A stretch of 45,911 bases of DNA from CAYQLK01 sp964418515 (GCA_964418515.1 CAYQLK010000004.1:1-45911), one strand, 5' to 3'. Numbered from the stretch's first letter, positions 1-7,092 are shown. Notes: a model not told the origin generated them from the sequence alone. A program made the numbers and translations.

Positions 1-528
1 GCATTCGATATTATTTTTTCTCACTGTGAAATAATTTGGCAAATTTGTTCTCAAATAATCAATAAGAATGCCTTAAAGATAAACATTGATTTAGTCAAAA
101 GCGGTGCTCTATTACATGACATTGGTGCCTACAAACTTATTAACGCCGAAGGAGCTTTTGACGAGCCAAACTATATTAAACATGGAATTATAGGATACAA
201 TATTTTAAAAGAGAAAGGCTTCAGTGAAGACTTATGTCGTGTAGCCAAATGCCACACAGGTCTTGGCCTTACAAAAGACTATATAACTAATACTAATTTA
301 CCATTACCAGCTGATGATTATACAGCTGAAACAGTCGAGGAAAGATTAGTCATGTATGCGGATAAGTTTCACTCCAAAAACCCCAAATTTAATAGTTTCG
401 AATCTTATAGAACAACTGCTCTCAAGTTTGGTGAGGAAAACGCACAAAAATTTGATAATTTTGCTAAAGAATTTGGCATACCAAATTTGGATAATCTCAC
501 TAATAACTATAGGACTATTATTGACTGA
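1..528 (+). CDS. HD-domain phosphohydrolase-like protein, 5' end missing
   Basis: An open frame enters from the window edge and stops at a TGA at 526-528, giving 175 visible residues. The HD-superfamily pattern is visible: an early His in FSHCE (visible residue 8), the His-Asp pair in LLHDIG (39-40), further His in KHGIIG (61) and CHTGLG (85), and a late Asp in YADKFHSK (121). These are the metal ligands expected of an HDIG-type metal-dependent phosphohydrolase. Such proteins hydrolyse nucleotides, cyclic nucleotides or other phosphoesters, and the substrate cannot be told from this fragment. The first residues of the domain lie outside the window. A strong promoter for the next gene starts right at its stop, so the two are probably separate transcription units. 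Confidence 0.8.
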   Translation, partial: AFDIIFSHCEIIWQICSQIINKNALKINIDLVKSGALLHDIGAYKLINAEGAFDEPNYIKHGIIGYNILKEKGFSEDLCRVAKCHTGLGLTKDYITNTNLPLPADDYTAETVEERLVMYADKFHSKNPKFNSFESYRTTALKFGEENAQKFDNFAKEFGIPNLDNLTNNYRTIID

Positions 529-556
529 TTGACTTAATTGAGAATTAGTGTAAAAT
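529..556 (+). promoter_or_regulatory. sigma70-type promoter of the guanylate kinase-like gene
   Basis: TTGACT (529-534) and TAAAAT (551-556) are separated by 16 bases. Transcription would begin near 563, only about six bases before the ATG at 569, leaving no room for a Shine-Dalgarno sequence. Confidence 0.65.
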
Positions 557-568
557 TACGCACTTGAT

Positions 569-1186
569 ATGGATAAAACAAAACAAATTCCTGTGATCGG
601 AATCTCCGGACCATCCGGAGCAGGTAAAGACTACCTCACCCAAGTCGTCATCGAACGACTCGGACTAAGTAATCCACAAATGGTTACGACCCGTCCCGAT
701 AGGGGCGAAGGAGTCGAAACCAAAATCTGTATCTCTGGTGTCGACTACAACAAACACCTTGATGGTGGTGAGTTGGTCGGTCATCATGAAAACAAGGGAT
801 TCCACTATGCTTACCGCATTGGGGACATCCAAGCCTTAGCCGCTGGCGGCGCATCAGGCGCCATCATCGAGCTTAACCCTGTTTATCAGGCAGCGGTTCC
901 TCAGGAGCTTGCTGAAAGGCCCGAGGCCAAAGACGTCAGTCTTGTGCGCTGGTTCGTGCTCGAAGCAGAGCCGGAGTATCTGACTCACAACATGACCGCA
1001 AGACAGGCAATGGAAGCCGAAGAACTTGCCAAACGCCTAGACATGGCCAGAATGATCATGGAAGCTGGTCAACAGCTTGCTGGTCGTGATGAGGTCGTGA
1101 TGTTCAAGGTCGGTTGGCACAACCGCGATACTATGGCAGACGAGTTTGCAAAACTCGTAGCCGAGTCGCTTGGCTCTCAAGCCTAA
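569..1186 (+). CDS. guanylate kinase-like P-loop protein
   Basis: 205 residues. A Walker A motif GPSGAGKD lies at residues 14-21, followed by VTTRPDRG (39-46), which matches the guanylate kinase segment that contacts GMP (usually S-x-T-T-R-x-x-R). HYAYRIGDI further on resembles the Y-G-x segment of the GMP-binding domain. Size fits guanylate kinase (about 200 residues), an enzyme that phosphorylates GMP to GDP with ATP. The middle and C-terminal parts look divergent, so another nucleoside monophosphate kinase-like role is possible. Its base composition is clearly GC-richer than the flanking HD and Mur ligase genes. It has its own promoter and its own hairpin terminator (1222-1253), so it reads as a monocistronic, possibly acquired unit. 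Confidence 0.6.
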   Translation: MDKTKQIPVIGISGPSGAGKDYLTQVVIERLGLSNPQMVTTRPDRGEGVETKICISGVDYNKHLDGGELVGHHENKGFHYAYRIGDIQALAAGGASGAIIELNPVYQAAVPQELAERPEAKDVSLVRWFVLEAEPEYLTHNMTARQAMEAEELAKRLDMARMIMEAGQQLAGRDEVVMFKVGWHNRDTMADEFAKLVAESLGSQA

Positions 1187-1221
1187 AATCCTTTCTCCCA
1201 ACCACTGTCCTTACACCCTTT

Positions 1222-1253
1222 GGCGCTCTAAAAATCACAGAGCGCCTTTTTTT
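1222..1253 (+). terminator. intrinsic terminator of the guanylate kinase-like gene
   Basis: GGCGCTCT (1222-1229) pairs with AGAGCGCC (1239-1246) around a nine-base loop, and a run of seven T follows. It lies 36 bases after the stop at 1186. Confidence 0.85.
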
Positions 1254-1268
1254 ATTAAAATACAATAT

Positions 1269-2582
1269 ATGATTCAAAAACCAATTAAAAATATTCATTT
1301 TATTGGCATTGGAGGCTCTGGAGTTTCAGCGGTTGCCCAAATTGCCAAATATTACGGATATCAAGTGACAGGATGTGATGTTGCCAGTGACACGCCATAT
1401 ATCCAAAAAGTTAAATCAGCAGGAATTAAAGTATTCACAGGTCACGATATATCTCACATTAAGAACGCTGATTTGGTTGCGGTAACTCCTGCTGTTTTTT
1501 ATCAAAACGAAAATCACCCCGAAATATTAGAGGCCAAAAACAAAGGAGTGCTAATTAAATGGCAGGATTTTTTGGGTCAATATCTCCACAAAAATAAAAG
1601 CATCATTTGTGTTGCAGGCACGCACGGCAAAAGCACCACCACAGCTATGGTCGGCCATTTACTACAAGACGCTAAGCTTGACCCAACAGTCGAAGTTGGA
1701 GCGACCGACATTGGGTGGAAAAATAATATTTTATTAGGAAAAGGTAAATATTTCGTCTCAGAAGCCGATGAGTTTCACGACAACTTTGCCTCCTATCATC
1801 CAGATTATTTAATTCTAAATAATATTGAAATGGATCATCCCGAGTATTTTTTAACCTTTGAGAAAATGCTTGAGTCCTATCAATGTTTTGTCTCGAATAT
1901 GCCTGCAGGTAGTGTACTTATCTACAACGCAGAGAATATCGGTAACCAAAAATTAATCAAAAATCTCAAAAATTTTTTAGTCCAACTTGTGCCTTATTAT
2001 CCAAGCAAAAATACGAAAGACATAGTTCTTACAGTTCTTGGTCAGCACAACAAGTGCAACGCCTTAGGTGTATTAGAGCTAGCAAAAGTACTTGGTATAT
2101 CTGAACAAATCGCACTTAAGTCCCTTTCTAATTTTGTCGGTCTCAATCGTCGTCTTGAGCTTATTGGAACAAGTAGGGGAGTCAAAGTTTTTGACGATTA
2201 CGCCAACCATCCAAGTGCTTTTCGAGCCTCACTTGAAGCTATTAAATCTCGGTATTCTGATTCCAAAATAACTGTAGTTATCGAGCCTCATACCGTTAGC
2301 CGGTTAAAATTCACACTTGACCAGCTAGCAGAATCACTAGTTTTAGCTGATAAGGTTATTATTTCCAAAATTTTTACTAGCCGTGAAAAAGAAGATCCAA
2401 ACTTCACTGGTCAAAATATTGCCGATGTTATAAAAAATAGTGAGTACATTCCTGATTTTGATGTAATTACAAAAACATTATCCCAATCGCTCAAAAATGA
2501 CGAAATAGTATTAGTTATGGGGTCAGGTAATTCGCATCAATTAGCAAGACAGCTACTAGAAACCTTAAAAAAAGTTAAGTAA
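1269..2582 (+). CDS. Mur ligase, MurC/Mpl type (UDP-N-acetylmuramate ligase)
   Basis: 437 residues from the ATG at 1269. An upstream in-frame extension to 1170 runs through the terminator hairpin and was rejected. The N-terminal Rossmann-like domain begins IHFIGIGGSGVSA. The ATP-binding loop is AGTHGKSTTT. EADEFHDNF, NNIEMDHPEYF and the C-terminal DDYANHPSAF are the conserved central and C-terminal Mur motifs. MurC adds L-alanine to UDP-MurNAc. Mpl instead reattaches the recycled tripeptide. The EADEF and LILNN-E-DH wording leans to Mpl, the surroundings do not decide, and the usual HHP in the last motif reads NHP. A TAAAAT box (1256-1261) ends seven bases before the ATG, suggesting a leaderless mRNA. 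The 3' end overlaps the convergent PgeF gene by eight bases. Confidence 0.85.
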   Translation: MIQKPIKNIHFIGIGGSGVSAVAQIAKYYGYQVTGCDVASDTPYIQKVKSAGIKVFTGHDISHIKNADLVAVTPAVFYQNENHPEILEAKNKGVLIKWQDFLGQYLHKNKSIICVAGTHGKSTTTAMVGHLLQDAKLDPTVEVGATDIGWKNNILLGKGKYFVSEADEFHDNFASYHPDYLILNNIEMDHPEYFLTFEKMLESYQCFVSNMPAGSVLIYNAENIGNQKLIKNLKNFLVQLVPYYPSKNTKDIVLTVLGQHNKCNALGVLELAKVLGISEQIALKSLSNFVGLNRRLELIGTSRGVKVFDDYANHPSAFRASLEAIKSRYSDSKITVVIEPHTVSRLKFTLDQLAESLVLADKVIISKIFTSREKEDPNFTGQNIADVIKNSEYIPDFDVITKTLSQSLKNDEIVLVMGSGNSHQLARQLLETLKKVK

Positions 2583-3276
2583 TTTTTACCGCCGACAAAA
2601 ACCTTCCTTCTTTTTCGTTTAATAGCAGTGCTCTGTAGTGAGAAAAATATTTATTTCCATGTGCTGTATCAATTTCAAGGTCGCGAATATTGTTCTGCAT
2701 GATTCCACTTTCTGTTAATTGTCTAACTATAAACCCAACCAAATCTACAGAGATTTTGCCATTCTTCGTGTTTTTCAAAAAATCAGCCCACTCAGGATCA
2801 TTTTTCTGTGTAACGTCTTCAAAAACATACGACTCTTTTCTAATTCCTGCTCCGATTATTACTGTAAGATTACTTGGATTAGAACCAAGCTTTTGCATTT
2901 TTTTAATTACTTTTTTGGTTAATTTGGCTGAAACCCCTCGGTGTCCAAGGTGAGCAAGAGATAGTAATTTGGTTTTTGGGTCAAATATTACCAAAGGAAA
3001 ACAATCCGCGGTTACCATACATAAAACAACATTTTTTGAGCTGGTTATTAAACTGTCGCAAACATATTCTTTGCCACAATTTATTTCTGTAACAACTTTT
3101 ATTCTTGTCCCGTGAACTAGTGAAGCCTTAACGCATTGACTGGGCACAAATAAATATTTTTTCAAAAATCGACCTCTGTTTATATCAACTTCATTTTTGT
3201 TGCCCCAAGTGTAGGACATGTTGCCGTCACCAGTCTTTGAAAAAACATAATCAAACCCATTATTCTTTATTTTCAT
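2575..3276 (-). CDS. pgeF: PgeF/YfiH family (laccase-domain) protein
   Basis: 233 residues. The three signature segments of the family (formerly polyphenol oxidase/laccase-like) are present: LVHGTRI with His55, TADCFPLV with Cys92, and AHLGHRG with His109. The last segment usually reads AHxGWRG. Family members are reported as purine nucleoside-active enzymes and, in some bacteria, as editing enzymes that remove misincorporated serine from peptidoglycan precursors (PgeF). Convergence and an eight-base overlap with a Mur ligase fit the second role, but this is inference. The C-terminal motif with a Cys-Thr in many members reads DTAHGNKYFSHYRA here. No Shine-Dalgarno sequence is obvious before its ATG. 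Confidence 0.85.
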   Translation of the reverse strand: MKIKNNGFDYVFSKTGDGNMSYTWGNKNEVDINRGRFLKKYLFVPSQCVKASLVHGTRIKVVTEINCGKEYVCDSLITSSKNVVLCMVTADCFPLVIFDPKTKLLSLAHLGHRGVSAKLTKKVIKKMQKLGSNPSNLTVIIGAGIRKESYVFEDVTQKNDPEWADFLKNTKNGKISVDLVGFIVRQLTESGIMQNNIRDLEIDTAHGNKYFSHYRALLLNEKEGRFLSAVKIT

Positions 3277-3312
3277 CGCTGTTCATATTATATAGGTTTT
3301 TCTCTGCAGCAC

Positions 3313-3341
3313 TTGACAATTACTATAAGATATAATACAAT
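3313..3341 (+). promoter_or_regulatory. promoter of the small RNA
   Basis: A perfect TTGACA (3313-3318), a 17-base spacer and TACAAT (3336-3341). The predicted start is near 3348. No open reading frame of useful length follows before a strong terminator. Confidence 0.75.
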
Positions 3342-3347
3342 TACATT

Positions 3348-3527
3348 TGGGTAATACCAAAAAAACGTTCTGGAGGCCTATGCTTGAATAGCGTTACGCA
3401 GTTCTTTTCATAAGGTCCAGGCGCCGCCGGCGAAGCCGAGCCTAATTGCTGGCTCGGCCAGCCACTCCAAGCCCTAAACAAGGGCAAGCGAGTTCGGGGA
3501 ACAGACAACCGTCTGTTCCCTTTTTTT
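3348..3527 (+). ncRNA. structured small RNA of unknown family
   Basis: A transcript of about 180 bases is bounded by a consensus promoter and a strong intrinsic terminator, without a credible coding frame. Three internal hairpins are visible. CTGGA (3370-3374) plus CCT-ATG (3377-3382) pairs with CAT-AGG (3409-3415, one bulged A) plus TCCAG (3416-3420), enclosing a GCG-TTA-CGC mini-hairpin (3391-3399). GCCGAGCC (3435-3442) pairs with GGCTCGGC (3451-3458), extended by GGC/GCC across an internal loop. GCCC (3471-3474) pairs with GGGC (3482-3485). It is much GC-richer than the flanking genes. The conserved cores of SRP RNA, tmRNA and RNase P RNA were not found, and it did not look like 6S RNA by eye. 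A GGAGG followed by ATG and two codons before a stop (3372-3391) could be a tiny reading frame, but spacing is poor. Confidence 0.6.
3497..3527 (+). terminator. intrinsic terminator of the small RNA
   Basis: GGGAACAGAC (3497-3506) pairs perfectly with GTCTGTTCCC (3511-3520) around the loop AACC, followed by seven T. The hairpin also lies 18 bases past the stop of the convergent gene at 3546, but that strand lacks a T run after it. Confidence 0.92.
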
Positions 3528-3545
3528 ATGTTTTTTTTGGGATAC

Positions 3546-4202
3546 TTACTTTTTTTGTTTCAAGAGCTCAATATCGTCAAAAGTAAATTGATCAATACCT
3601 AAGTCTCTAACTGTGTCGATTGCGTTATTATTCTCCGCCTTTATATGAGTATGTGTCACAATATTTTTTGCTTGCATTGCGGCAATAATTGCTGGCGTAT
3701 AAAGGTCTAGGTCAAGATGTAGAACATTTGCTCCAGTTAAGTGCATGTGTGCAAGAAGCCATTTAATACGAAACTCTTCAGGCATCCAGTCTTCGATAAG
3801 GGTGCGACGAAAAATTAGCCCTCGCTTATCTGTATTAAAGACATCACTAATTTTTTGCATTAAAGGCTGAACGCTTGTAGTTACCTCGACCTCAAAAGGT
3901 CGATATTTACTCACAATTGCCTGAATAATTGTTAAAGCTTTTTCTTCAAGCTCTTTTATTTCAATTTCGATTCTTCCTCTCGACGCAAATCTAGTTAGTA
4001 CTTCATCAAGTGTTGGGTAATTTTGCGCTCTGTCATAGAGATAGTTATGGACCACAATTATCTCACCCGAATCACTTAGGTGAACATCCATCTCAACTCC
4101 ATCGGCACCCTTACTAAAAGCACCTTCAAAAGCTTCCAAAGTGTTTTCAGGAAAATTTACTGCATCACCCCTATGGGCAATAAAAAGCGGCTCTCTTTCC
4201 AT
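3546..4202 (-). CDS. glycerophosphodiester phosphodiesterase (GDPD family)
   Basis: 218 residues, about the size of a soluble bacterial UgpQ-type enzyme. IAHRGDAVNFPENT supplies His10-Arg11 and Glu19. DGVEMDVHLS supplies Glu37 and Asp39 of the metal site. VVHN supplies the second catalytic His (52). Family members hydrolyse glycerophosphodiesters from lipid turnover to glycerol-3-phosphate and an alcohol. The central part is somewhat short compared with other members. No signal peptide is seen, so it should be cytoplasmic. An extended -10 (TGA-TATAAT on this strand) lies nine bases before the ATG, so its mRNA is probably leaderless or nearly so. Confidence 0.88.
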   Translation of the reverse strand: MEREPLFIAHRGDAVNFPENTLEAFEGAFSKGADGVEMDVHLSDSGEIIVVHNYLYDRAQNYPTLDEVLTRFASRGRIEIEIKELEEKALTIIQAIVSKYRPFEVEVTTSVQPLMQKISDVFNTDKRGLIFRRTLIEDWMPEEFRIKWLLAHMHLTGANVLHLDLDLYTPAIIAAMQAKNIVTHTHIKAENNNAIDTVRDLGIDQFTFDDIELLKQKK

Positions 4203-4211
4203 TGGAGTGTC

Positions 4212-4220
4212 ATTATATCA
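4212..4220 (-). promoter_or_regulatory. extended -10 element of the GDPD gene
   Basis: On the minus strand TGA (4220-4218) directly precedes TATAAT (4217-4212). The start codon follows nine bases later, at 4202. No convincing -35 is seen, which is usual for extended -10 promoters. Confidence 0.55.
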
Positions 4221-4282
4221 ATTTAACTAAAATATAATTAAAATTCTACATACTACAGGGTTTAATAATTTAAGTTTTTGTC

Positions 4283-4311
4283 TTGTATTTTCTCAAAAAT
4301 TAATATAGAAT
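4283..4311 (+). promoter_or_regulatory. promoter of the 152-residue orphan gene
   Basis: TTGTAT (4283-4288), a 17-base spacer and TAGAAT (4306-4311). This gives a leader of about 75 bases ending in a Shine-Dalgarno AGGAG shortly before the ATG at 4393. Confidence 0.55.
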
Positions 4312-4392
4312 ACCGCTCTTGTGTCAAAAATTCCTGAATACAGCCAGTAGATAGGAACGATTGAAGCAAGGAACTTTTAATCAGGAGTAGTA

Positions 4393-4851
4393 ATGTCGCA
4401 CAGGCAAGCTCATAGGAAGCCGCGTTCCGTTAGGCGCCTTACGGCCGAGATTCGTCGCATTCCCAAAAACGACGAAAACTCGCTGGCTTATTTCACCCAG
4501 AAGCTGGCGAACATCGCTCACCGCGCCCACGGCAGGCTCGAAATCGTTCGGTTCAATCCCAACGGTCCGACCGACCGACTCGTTATCTGCAGGGCTGGCG
4601 AAGCCAGACTCGAGTGTGGTCGAAGCGTGGTCACTAACCTTACGGTCGACGAGCTCAAGTTGATCGCTCGTGAGGACTCCGACTGCCCTTACTCTATGAC
4701 CATCTACGCGATGATCTACGACGCGTGGCGTTTCACACGGTGCGAAACCCCCATCAAGAACTTTGATGTCGCCCTTGTCGTCAATAGCCACAAGAGCAGT
4801 TTCGCTGAAGAAGCGAAAATGCGCACCAAGCGGATTACTACCGCCGCCTAA
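4393..4851 (+). CDS. uncharacterised 152-residue protein, GC-rich orphan
   Basis: Not recognised. The N-terminus is strongly basic (His/Arg/Lys-rich, residues 2-22), the middle is mixed alpha/beta by eye, and there is no signal peptide or membrane segment. Four Cys are scattered, without a CxxC pair. An AGGAG Shine-Dalgarno precedes the ATG, a promoter lies at 4283-4311 and a terminator at 4876-4909, so it is a stand-alone unit. Base and codon composition are far GC-richer than the AT-rich housekeeping genes: one 60-base line (4561-4620) has 37 G+C, against 15 in a line of uvrB (33541-33600). A long antisense frame over the same bases was judged a by-product of this composition. The basic start may suggest nucleic-acid binding, which is speculation. 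Confidence 0.7.
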   Translation: MSHRQAHRKPRSVRRLTAEIRRIPKNDENSLAYFTQKLANIAHRAHGRLEIVRFNPNGPTDRLVICRAGEARLECGRSVVTNLTVDELKLIAREDSDCPYSMTIYAMIYDAWRFTRCETPIKNFDVALVVNSHKSSFAEEAKMRTKRITTAA

Positions 4852-4875
4852 AAAGGCATTCGACCAGACAAACAT

Positions 4876-4909
4876 AAGGAGAAGACCATTAATTTGGCTT
4901 CTCCTTTTT
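4876..4909 (+). terminator. intrinsic terminator of the 152-residue gene
   Basis: AAGGAGAAG (4876-4884) pairs with CTTCTCCTT (4898-4906), followed by T residues. It lies 25 bases after the stop. Confidence 0.85.
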
Positions 4910-4938
4910 CTTATTCAATCCCATAGTTGTAATTTTTC

Positions 4939-4947
4939 TGATATAAT
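4939..4947 (+). promoter_or_regulatory. extended -10 promoter and hairpin leader of the zinc-repeat gene
   Basis: TGA-TATAAT at 4939-4947 with no clear -35. The leader to 5066 is about 110 bases and carries a hairpin, TTGAGAG (4964-4970) with CTCTCAA (4978-4984). Confidence 0.5.
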
Positions 4948-5066
4948 TACACCAATTTTCAACTTGAGAGTATCAAACTCTCAACAGAAAGGACTAAGCA
5001 CATTAACTAGTTGTACGAGTAAGACCAGTTCCTGCTTATCACGGTTAGCGAAAGGTATTCATCTTC

Positions 5067-6113
5067 GTGCCCAGCCAGACCCTCACCTGCAAAGACTGTT
5101 CGCAGAGTTTCGACTTCTCCGAACGGGAACAGACATTCTTCGCCGAGAAAGGATTTTCAGCACCCACGCGGTGCTCGAATTGCCGCGCCGCCCGTAAAGG
5201 CGGTAGTAACCAGCCTGCTCGCCCCCAGCGCGTGACGTACAGCGCCTACTGCAAAAACGGTGGGCACACAGTCGAAATCCCATTCGAACCGGACAGTAGC
5301 AGGCCGTTCAATTGCCGAGACCACAAATCAGCGCCTCGTGTCATATTCGATGCGTTTTGCGTCGGCGGGGGCCACGATACCAAGGTTCCATTCCAGCCCG
5401 ACACACGGCGCGACTTCTTCTGTCGTGACCATCCACAGCCAAAGTTCTCCGGGTACTGCGTCGGTGGTAGTCACACAGTTCAGGGACTCAACCGAGAACC
5501 AGACCCCAAACGTGACTTCTACTGTCGCGATCACCCCAAGCCGATGTTCGACGCGTTTTGCACTGGCGGGTCACACACACTCAAAGTCCCGTTCGAACCA
5601 AAGGCTGATAGGTTGTTTTACTGCAAAGTGCATCCCCAGCCAAAGTACTCAGCGTTCTGTGTCGGCGGTGGCCACACCGTGCCAAACCTGCCGTTCGAAC
5701 CTGACATAAACAGGGACTTCTTCTGTCGTGACCATCCGAGGCCAAAAGCGCCGCGTGGTGGCGGTTATCGTGGCAGCGGCCAGCAAGGTCCGCGAAACGA
5801 CGGTCTCGGTCTAACATTCCGCTCTGACAACTTTGGCAAGCTCACCGGATCTTCGACTCGCTCAGGTCTACCCAACCTCAGCTTCAATCAGGACCGCCGT
5901 GGCAATACCAGAGGTTCATCCGAACGGATTCCAGGACTCGGTCTGACATTCCACAAAGACAACCGCGGTAACCTTACCGGCACATCGCAGTATGTTCCAG
6001 GCATCGGCACCTTTACAACCGGCCGTAACGGCAAAATGAAGTCGTTCACCGACAACCAAGGCTTCCGATCTGGGCCAGGTGGAAAATCCAAAGGTTCGAG
6101 CCGCAGGATCTAA
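5067..6113 (+). CDS. zinc-ribbon protein with five C-x4-H/C-x2-H repeats
   Basis: 348 residues from a GTG start with AAAGG at 5051-5055 upstream. Residues 5-42 match the zf-trcl type zinc ribbon (C8-x2-C11, then C36-x2-C39 after FFAEKGF and before RAARK). Five tandem units of about 33-35 residues follow. Each has Cys-x4-His, a short V-P-F-x-P strand and Cys-x2-His: C62/H67/C83/H86, C98/H103/C119/H122, C131/H136/C153/H156, C165/H170/C186/H189 and C198/H203/C220/H223. Spacing and the PFEPD-R-F-CRD wording strongly recall the CPR-associated CxxC-x17-CxxC repeat, with two Cys ligands replaced by His. The C-terminal third is Gly/Ser/Arg-rich with four loose GLGLTF-D-N-G-LTG repeats (about 246-325). 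Zinc and perhaps nucleic-acid binding are likely, but the function is unknown. GC-rich, with its own promoter and terminator. Confidence 0.85.
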   Translation: MPSQTLTCKDCSQSFDFSEREQTFFAEKGFSAPTRCSNCRAARKGGSNQPARPQRVTYSAYCKNGGHTVEIPFEPDSSRPFNCRDHKSAPRVIFDAFCVGGGHDTKVPFQPDTRRDFFCRDHPQPKFSGYCVGGSHTVQGLNREPDPKRDFYCRDHPKPMFDAFCTGGSHTLKVPFEPKADRLFYCKVHPQPKYSAFCVGGGHTVPNLPFEPDINRDFFCRDHPRPKAPRGGGYRGSGQQGPRNDGLGLTFRSDNFGKLTGSSTRSGLPNLSFNQDRRGNTRGSSERIPGLGLTFHKDNRGNLTGTSQYVPGIGTFTTGRNGKMKSFTDNQGFRSGPGGKSKGSSRRI

Positions 6114-6161
6114 AACCTGTTTTTTCCCCAGTCCAGACACATCGTCAACTAGCTTTTTAGT

Positions 6162-6193
6162 AGCGGCCATTAACCATATGGCCGCTTTTTTTT
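6162..6193 (+). terminator. intrinsic terminator of the zinc-repeat gene
   Basis: AGCGGCC (6162-6168) pairs with GGCCGCT (6180-6186), followed by seven T. Confidence 0.9.
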
Positions 6194-6202
6194 ATTCTTA
6201 AT

Positions 6203-6230
6203 TTGCAAAAAAATCCTATTGGAGTAGACT
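6203..6230 (+). promoter_or_regulatory. promoter of the three-gene GC-rich operon
   Basis: TTGCAA (6203-6208), a 16-base spacer and TAGACT (6225-6230). Predicted start near 6238, about 34 bases before the ATG at 6272. Confidence 0.45.
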
Positions 6231-6271
6231 ATCTGTTAGCTCATTAAAAAAGGCGGTTTATCTAAGTAAAG

Positions 6272-6595
6272 ATGAGTGCTCAAGTAGCAATCCTGTCCCC
6301 GCAAGCCAAAACAACACTCGATGCTCTAGCTAAGCGCTATGGGGCCAAACTTGCCGAAACAGCTGTGGACTTCATCTACAGCGCAGACGAAACCGAAGCC
6401 GTAACCAACAGAGAAGCCTTCGCCTCCGCTCTTTATCTGCACATTTTCAACGGTGCAGCCAGAGACGAGGTCATCCACCATATCGGGTTCATGCTCGAAG
6501 TCGCCGAACTCCGCAGCATCGAAGCTCTCCGCCCAAAAAACTGGGACTCGCTTGCCAGAGCACTCCCGAGTAATCAATTAGTAGGAGGTGAGTAG
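6272..6595 (+). CDS. uncharacterised 107-residue protein
   Basis: Not recognised. It is an acidic, mostly helical-looking soluble protein without Cys, signal peptide or membrane segment. It is the first gene of a compact GC-rich operon: six bases separate its stop from the next ATG, and its last codons carry a strong GGAGGTGAG Shine-Dalgarno for that gene. Composition matches the other GC-rich units, and the operon is bracketed by a promoter (6203-6230) and a terminator (7067-7092). The tight operon supports it as a real gene. Confidence 0.65.
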   Translation: MSAQVAILSPQAKTTLDALAKRYGAKLAETAVDFIYSADETEAVTNREAFASALYLHIFNGAARDEVIHHIGFMLEVAELRSIEALRPKNWDSLARALPSNQLVGGE

Positions 6596-6601
6596 CCCAA
6601 A

Positions 6602-6817
6602 ATGTGCATGACCTCGCAGCGTTCCGCCACACCAGACCTCGACGATCTTTTGGTCAAAGCTCGAGGAATCGTCATGACGAGTGCTGATCACAGGGAACAG
6701 ATGATAAGTTTTGTCTTTGGCAACACTCACATCGAAAACCCTGCCATCACTCGCGAAATGGTCACGGAGGCTTACGACAGGCTGCTTTCGGAAGGGAGAA
6801 TCAGAAGTGGACATTGA
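6602..6817 (+). CDS. uncharacterised 71-residue protein
   Basis: Not recognised. A GGAGGTGAG Shine-Dalgarno about 6575-6595 supports translation from ATG 6602, with a second ATG two codons later as an alternative. The C-terminal half (ITREMVTEAYDRLLSEGRI) reads as a helix-turn-helix-like pair of helices, but too little sequence exists to claim a DNA-binding fold. Its 3' end overlaps the next gene by 11 bases and contains that gene's ribosome site, so the two are probably translationally coupled. Confidence 0.6.
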   Translation: MCMTSQRSATPDLDDLLVKARGIVMTSADHREQMISFVFGNTHIENPAITREMVTEAYDRLLSEGRIRSGH

Positions 6818-7043
6818 GTTCACATCTTTCGCCTGTATCTGTGGCGAAACCGATCTAGTCGCAGGACCTGTTCCCAACGGCAACACGCATCGCCGCGTGA
6901 TTTCGGAGGAACGGATTGAGATTGCCAGAAGCGCATTCCAACTTGGACACGACAGTGATAAGTGTGTCTGGGTGACCAAAACCTTCACACTCAAAGTGCC
7001 GAGCTACCTGCTCGCGCCGCCTCAGCTTACCCCACAAGGATGA
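6807..7043 (+). CDS. uncharacterised 78-residue protein, GTG start
   Basis: The frame is open from farther upstream, but the best start is GTG 6807, eight bases after GGGAG at 6794-6798. That gives 78 residues beginning MDIEFTSFACICGETD. A Cys-x-Cys pair (10 and 12) and one later Cys are the only notable residues. No family is recognised. It is the last gene of the GC-rich operon and a terminator follows 23 bases after the stop. Starting at the ATG at 6711 instead would add 32 residues overlapping the previous gene by about 100 bases, which is less likely. Confidence 0.55.
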   Translation: MDIEFTSFACICGETDLVAGPVPNGNTHRRVISEERIEIARSAFQLGHDSDKCVWVTKTFTLKVPSYLLAPPQLTPQG

Positions 7044-7066
7044 GCCTGACAAAATGAACTCATCTA

Positions 7067-7092
7067 GCCGCCCCGTAAAAAGGGCGGCTTTA
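7067..7092 (+). terminator. intrinsic terminator of the GC-rich three-gene operon
   Basis: GCCGCCC (7067-7073) pairs with GGGCGGC (7082-7088), followed by TTTAATTT. The T run is short, but the stem is entirely G-C. It sits just beyond the stop of the convergent SDR gene. Confidence 0.75.

Noticed and set aside
1170..1268. N-terminal extension of the Mur ligase frame
   Set aside because: It runs through the terminator hairpin of the previous gene and encodes no Mur sequence. ATG 1269 begins the recognised fold and follows a -10 element.
3348..3527. The small RNA as SRP RNA, tmRNA, RNase P RNA or 6S RNA
   Set aside because: The SRP GGAA-type apical motif, a tmRNA tag frame and the RNase P core were not found on either strand, and a long 6S-type rod could not be drawn. 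A diverged form cannot be fully excluded by eye.
4381..4875. 164-residue antisense frame over the 152-residue gene
   Set aside because: It has no ribosome site and lies across the plus-strand gene's own start region and terminator stem. Open antisense frames are common in GC-rich coding DNA.
5260..5709. 149-residue alternative frame inside the zinc-repeat gene
   Set aside because: It is a shifted reading of the Cys/His repeats and lacks its own start signals. The repeat pattern is only coherent in the 5067 frame.
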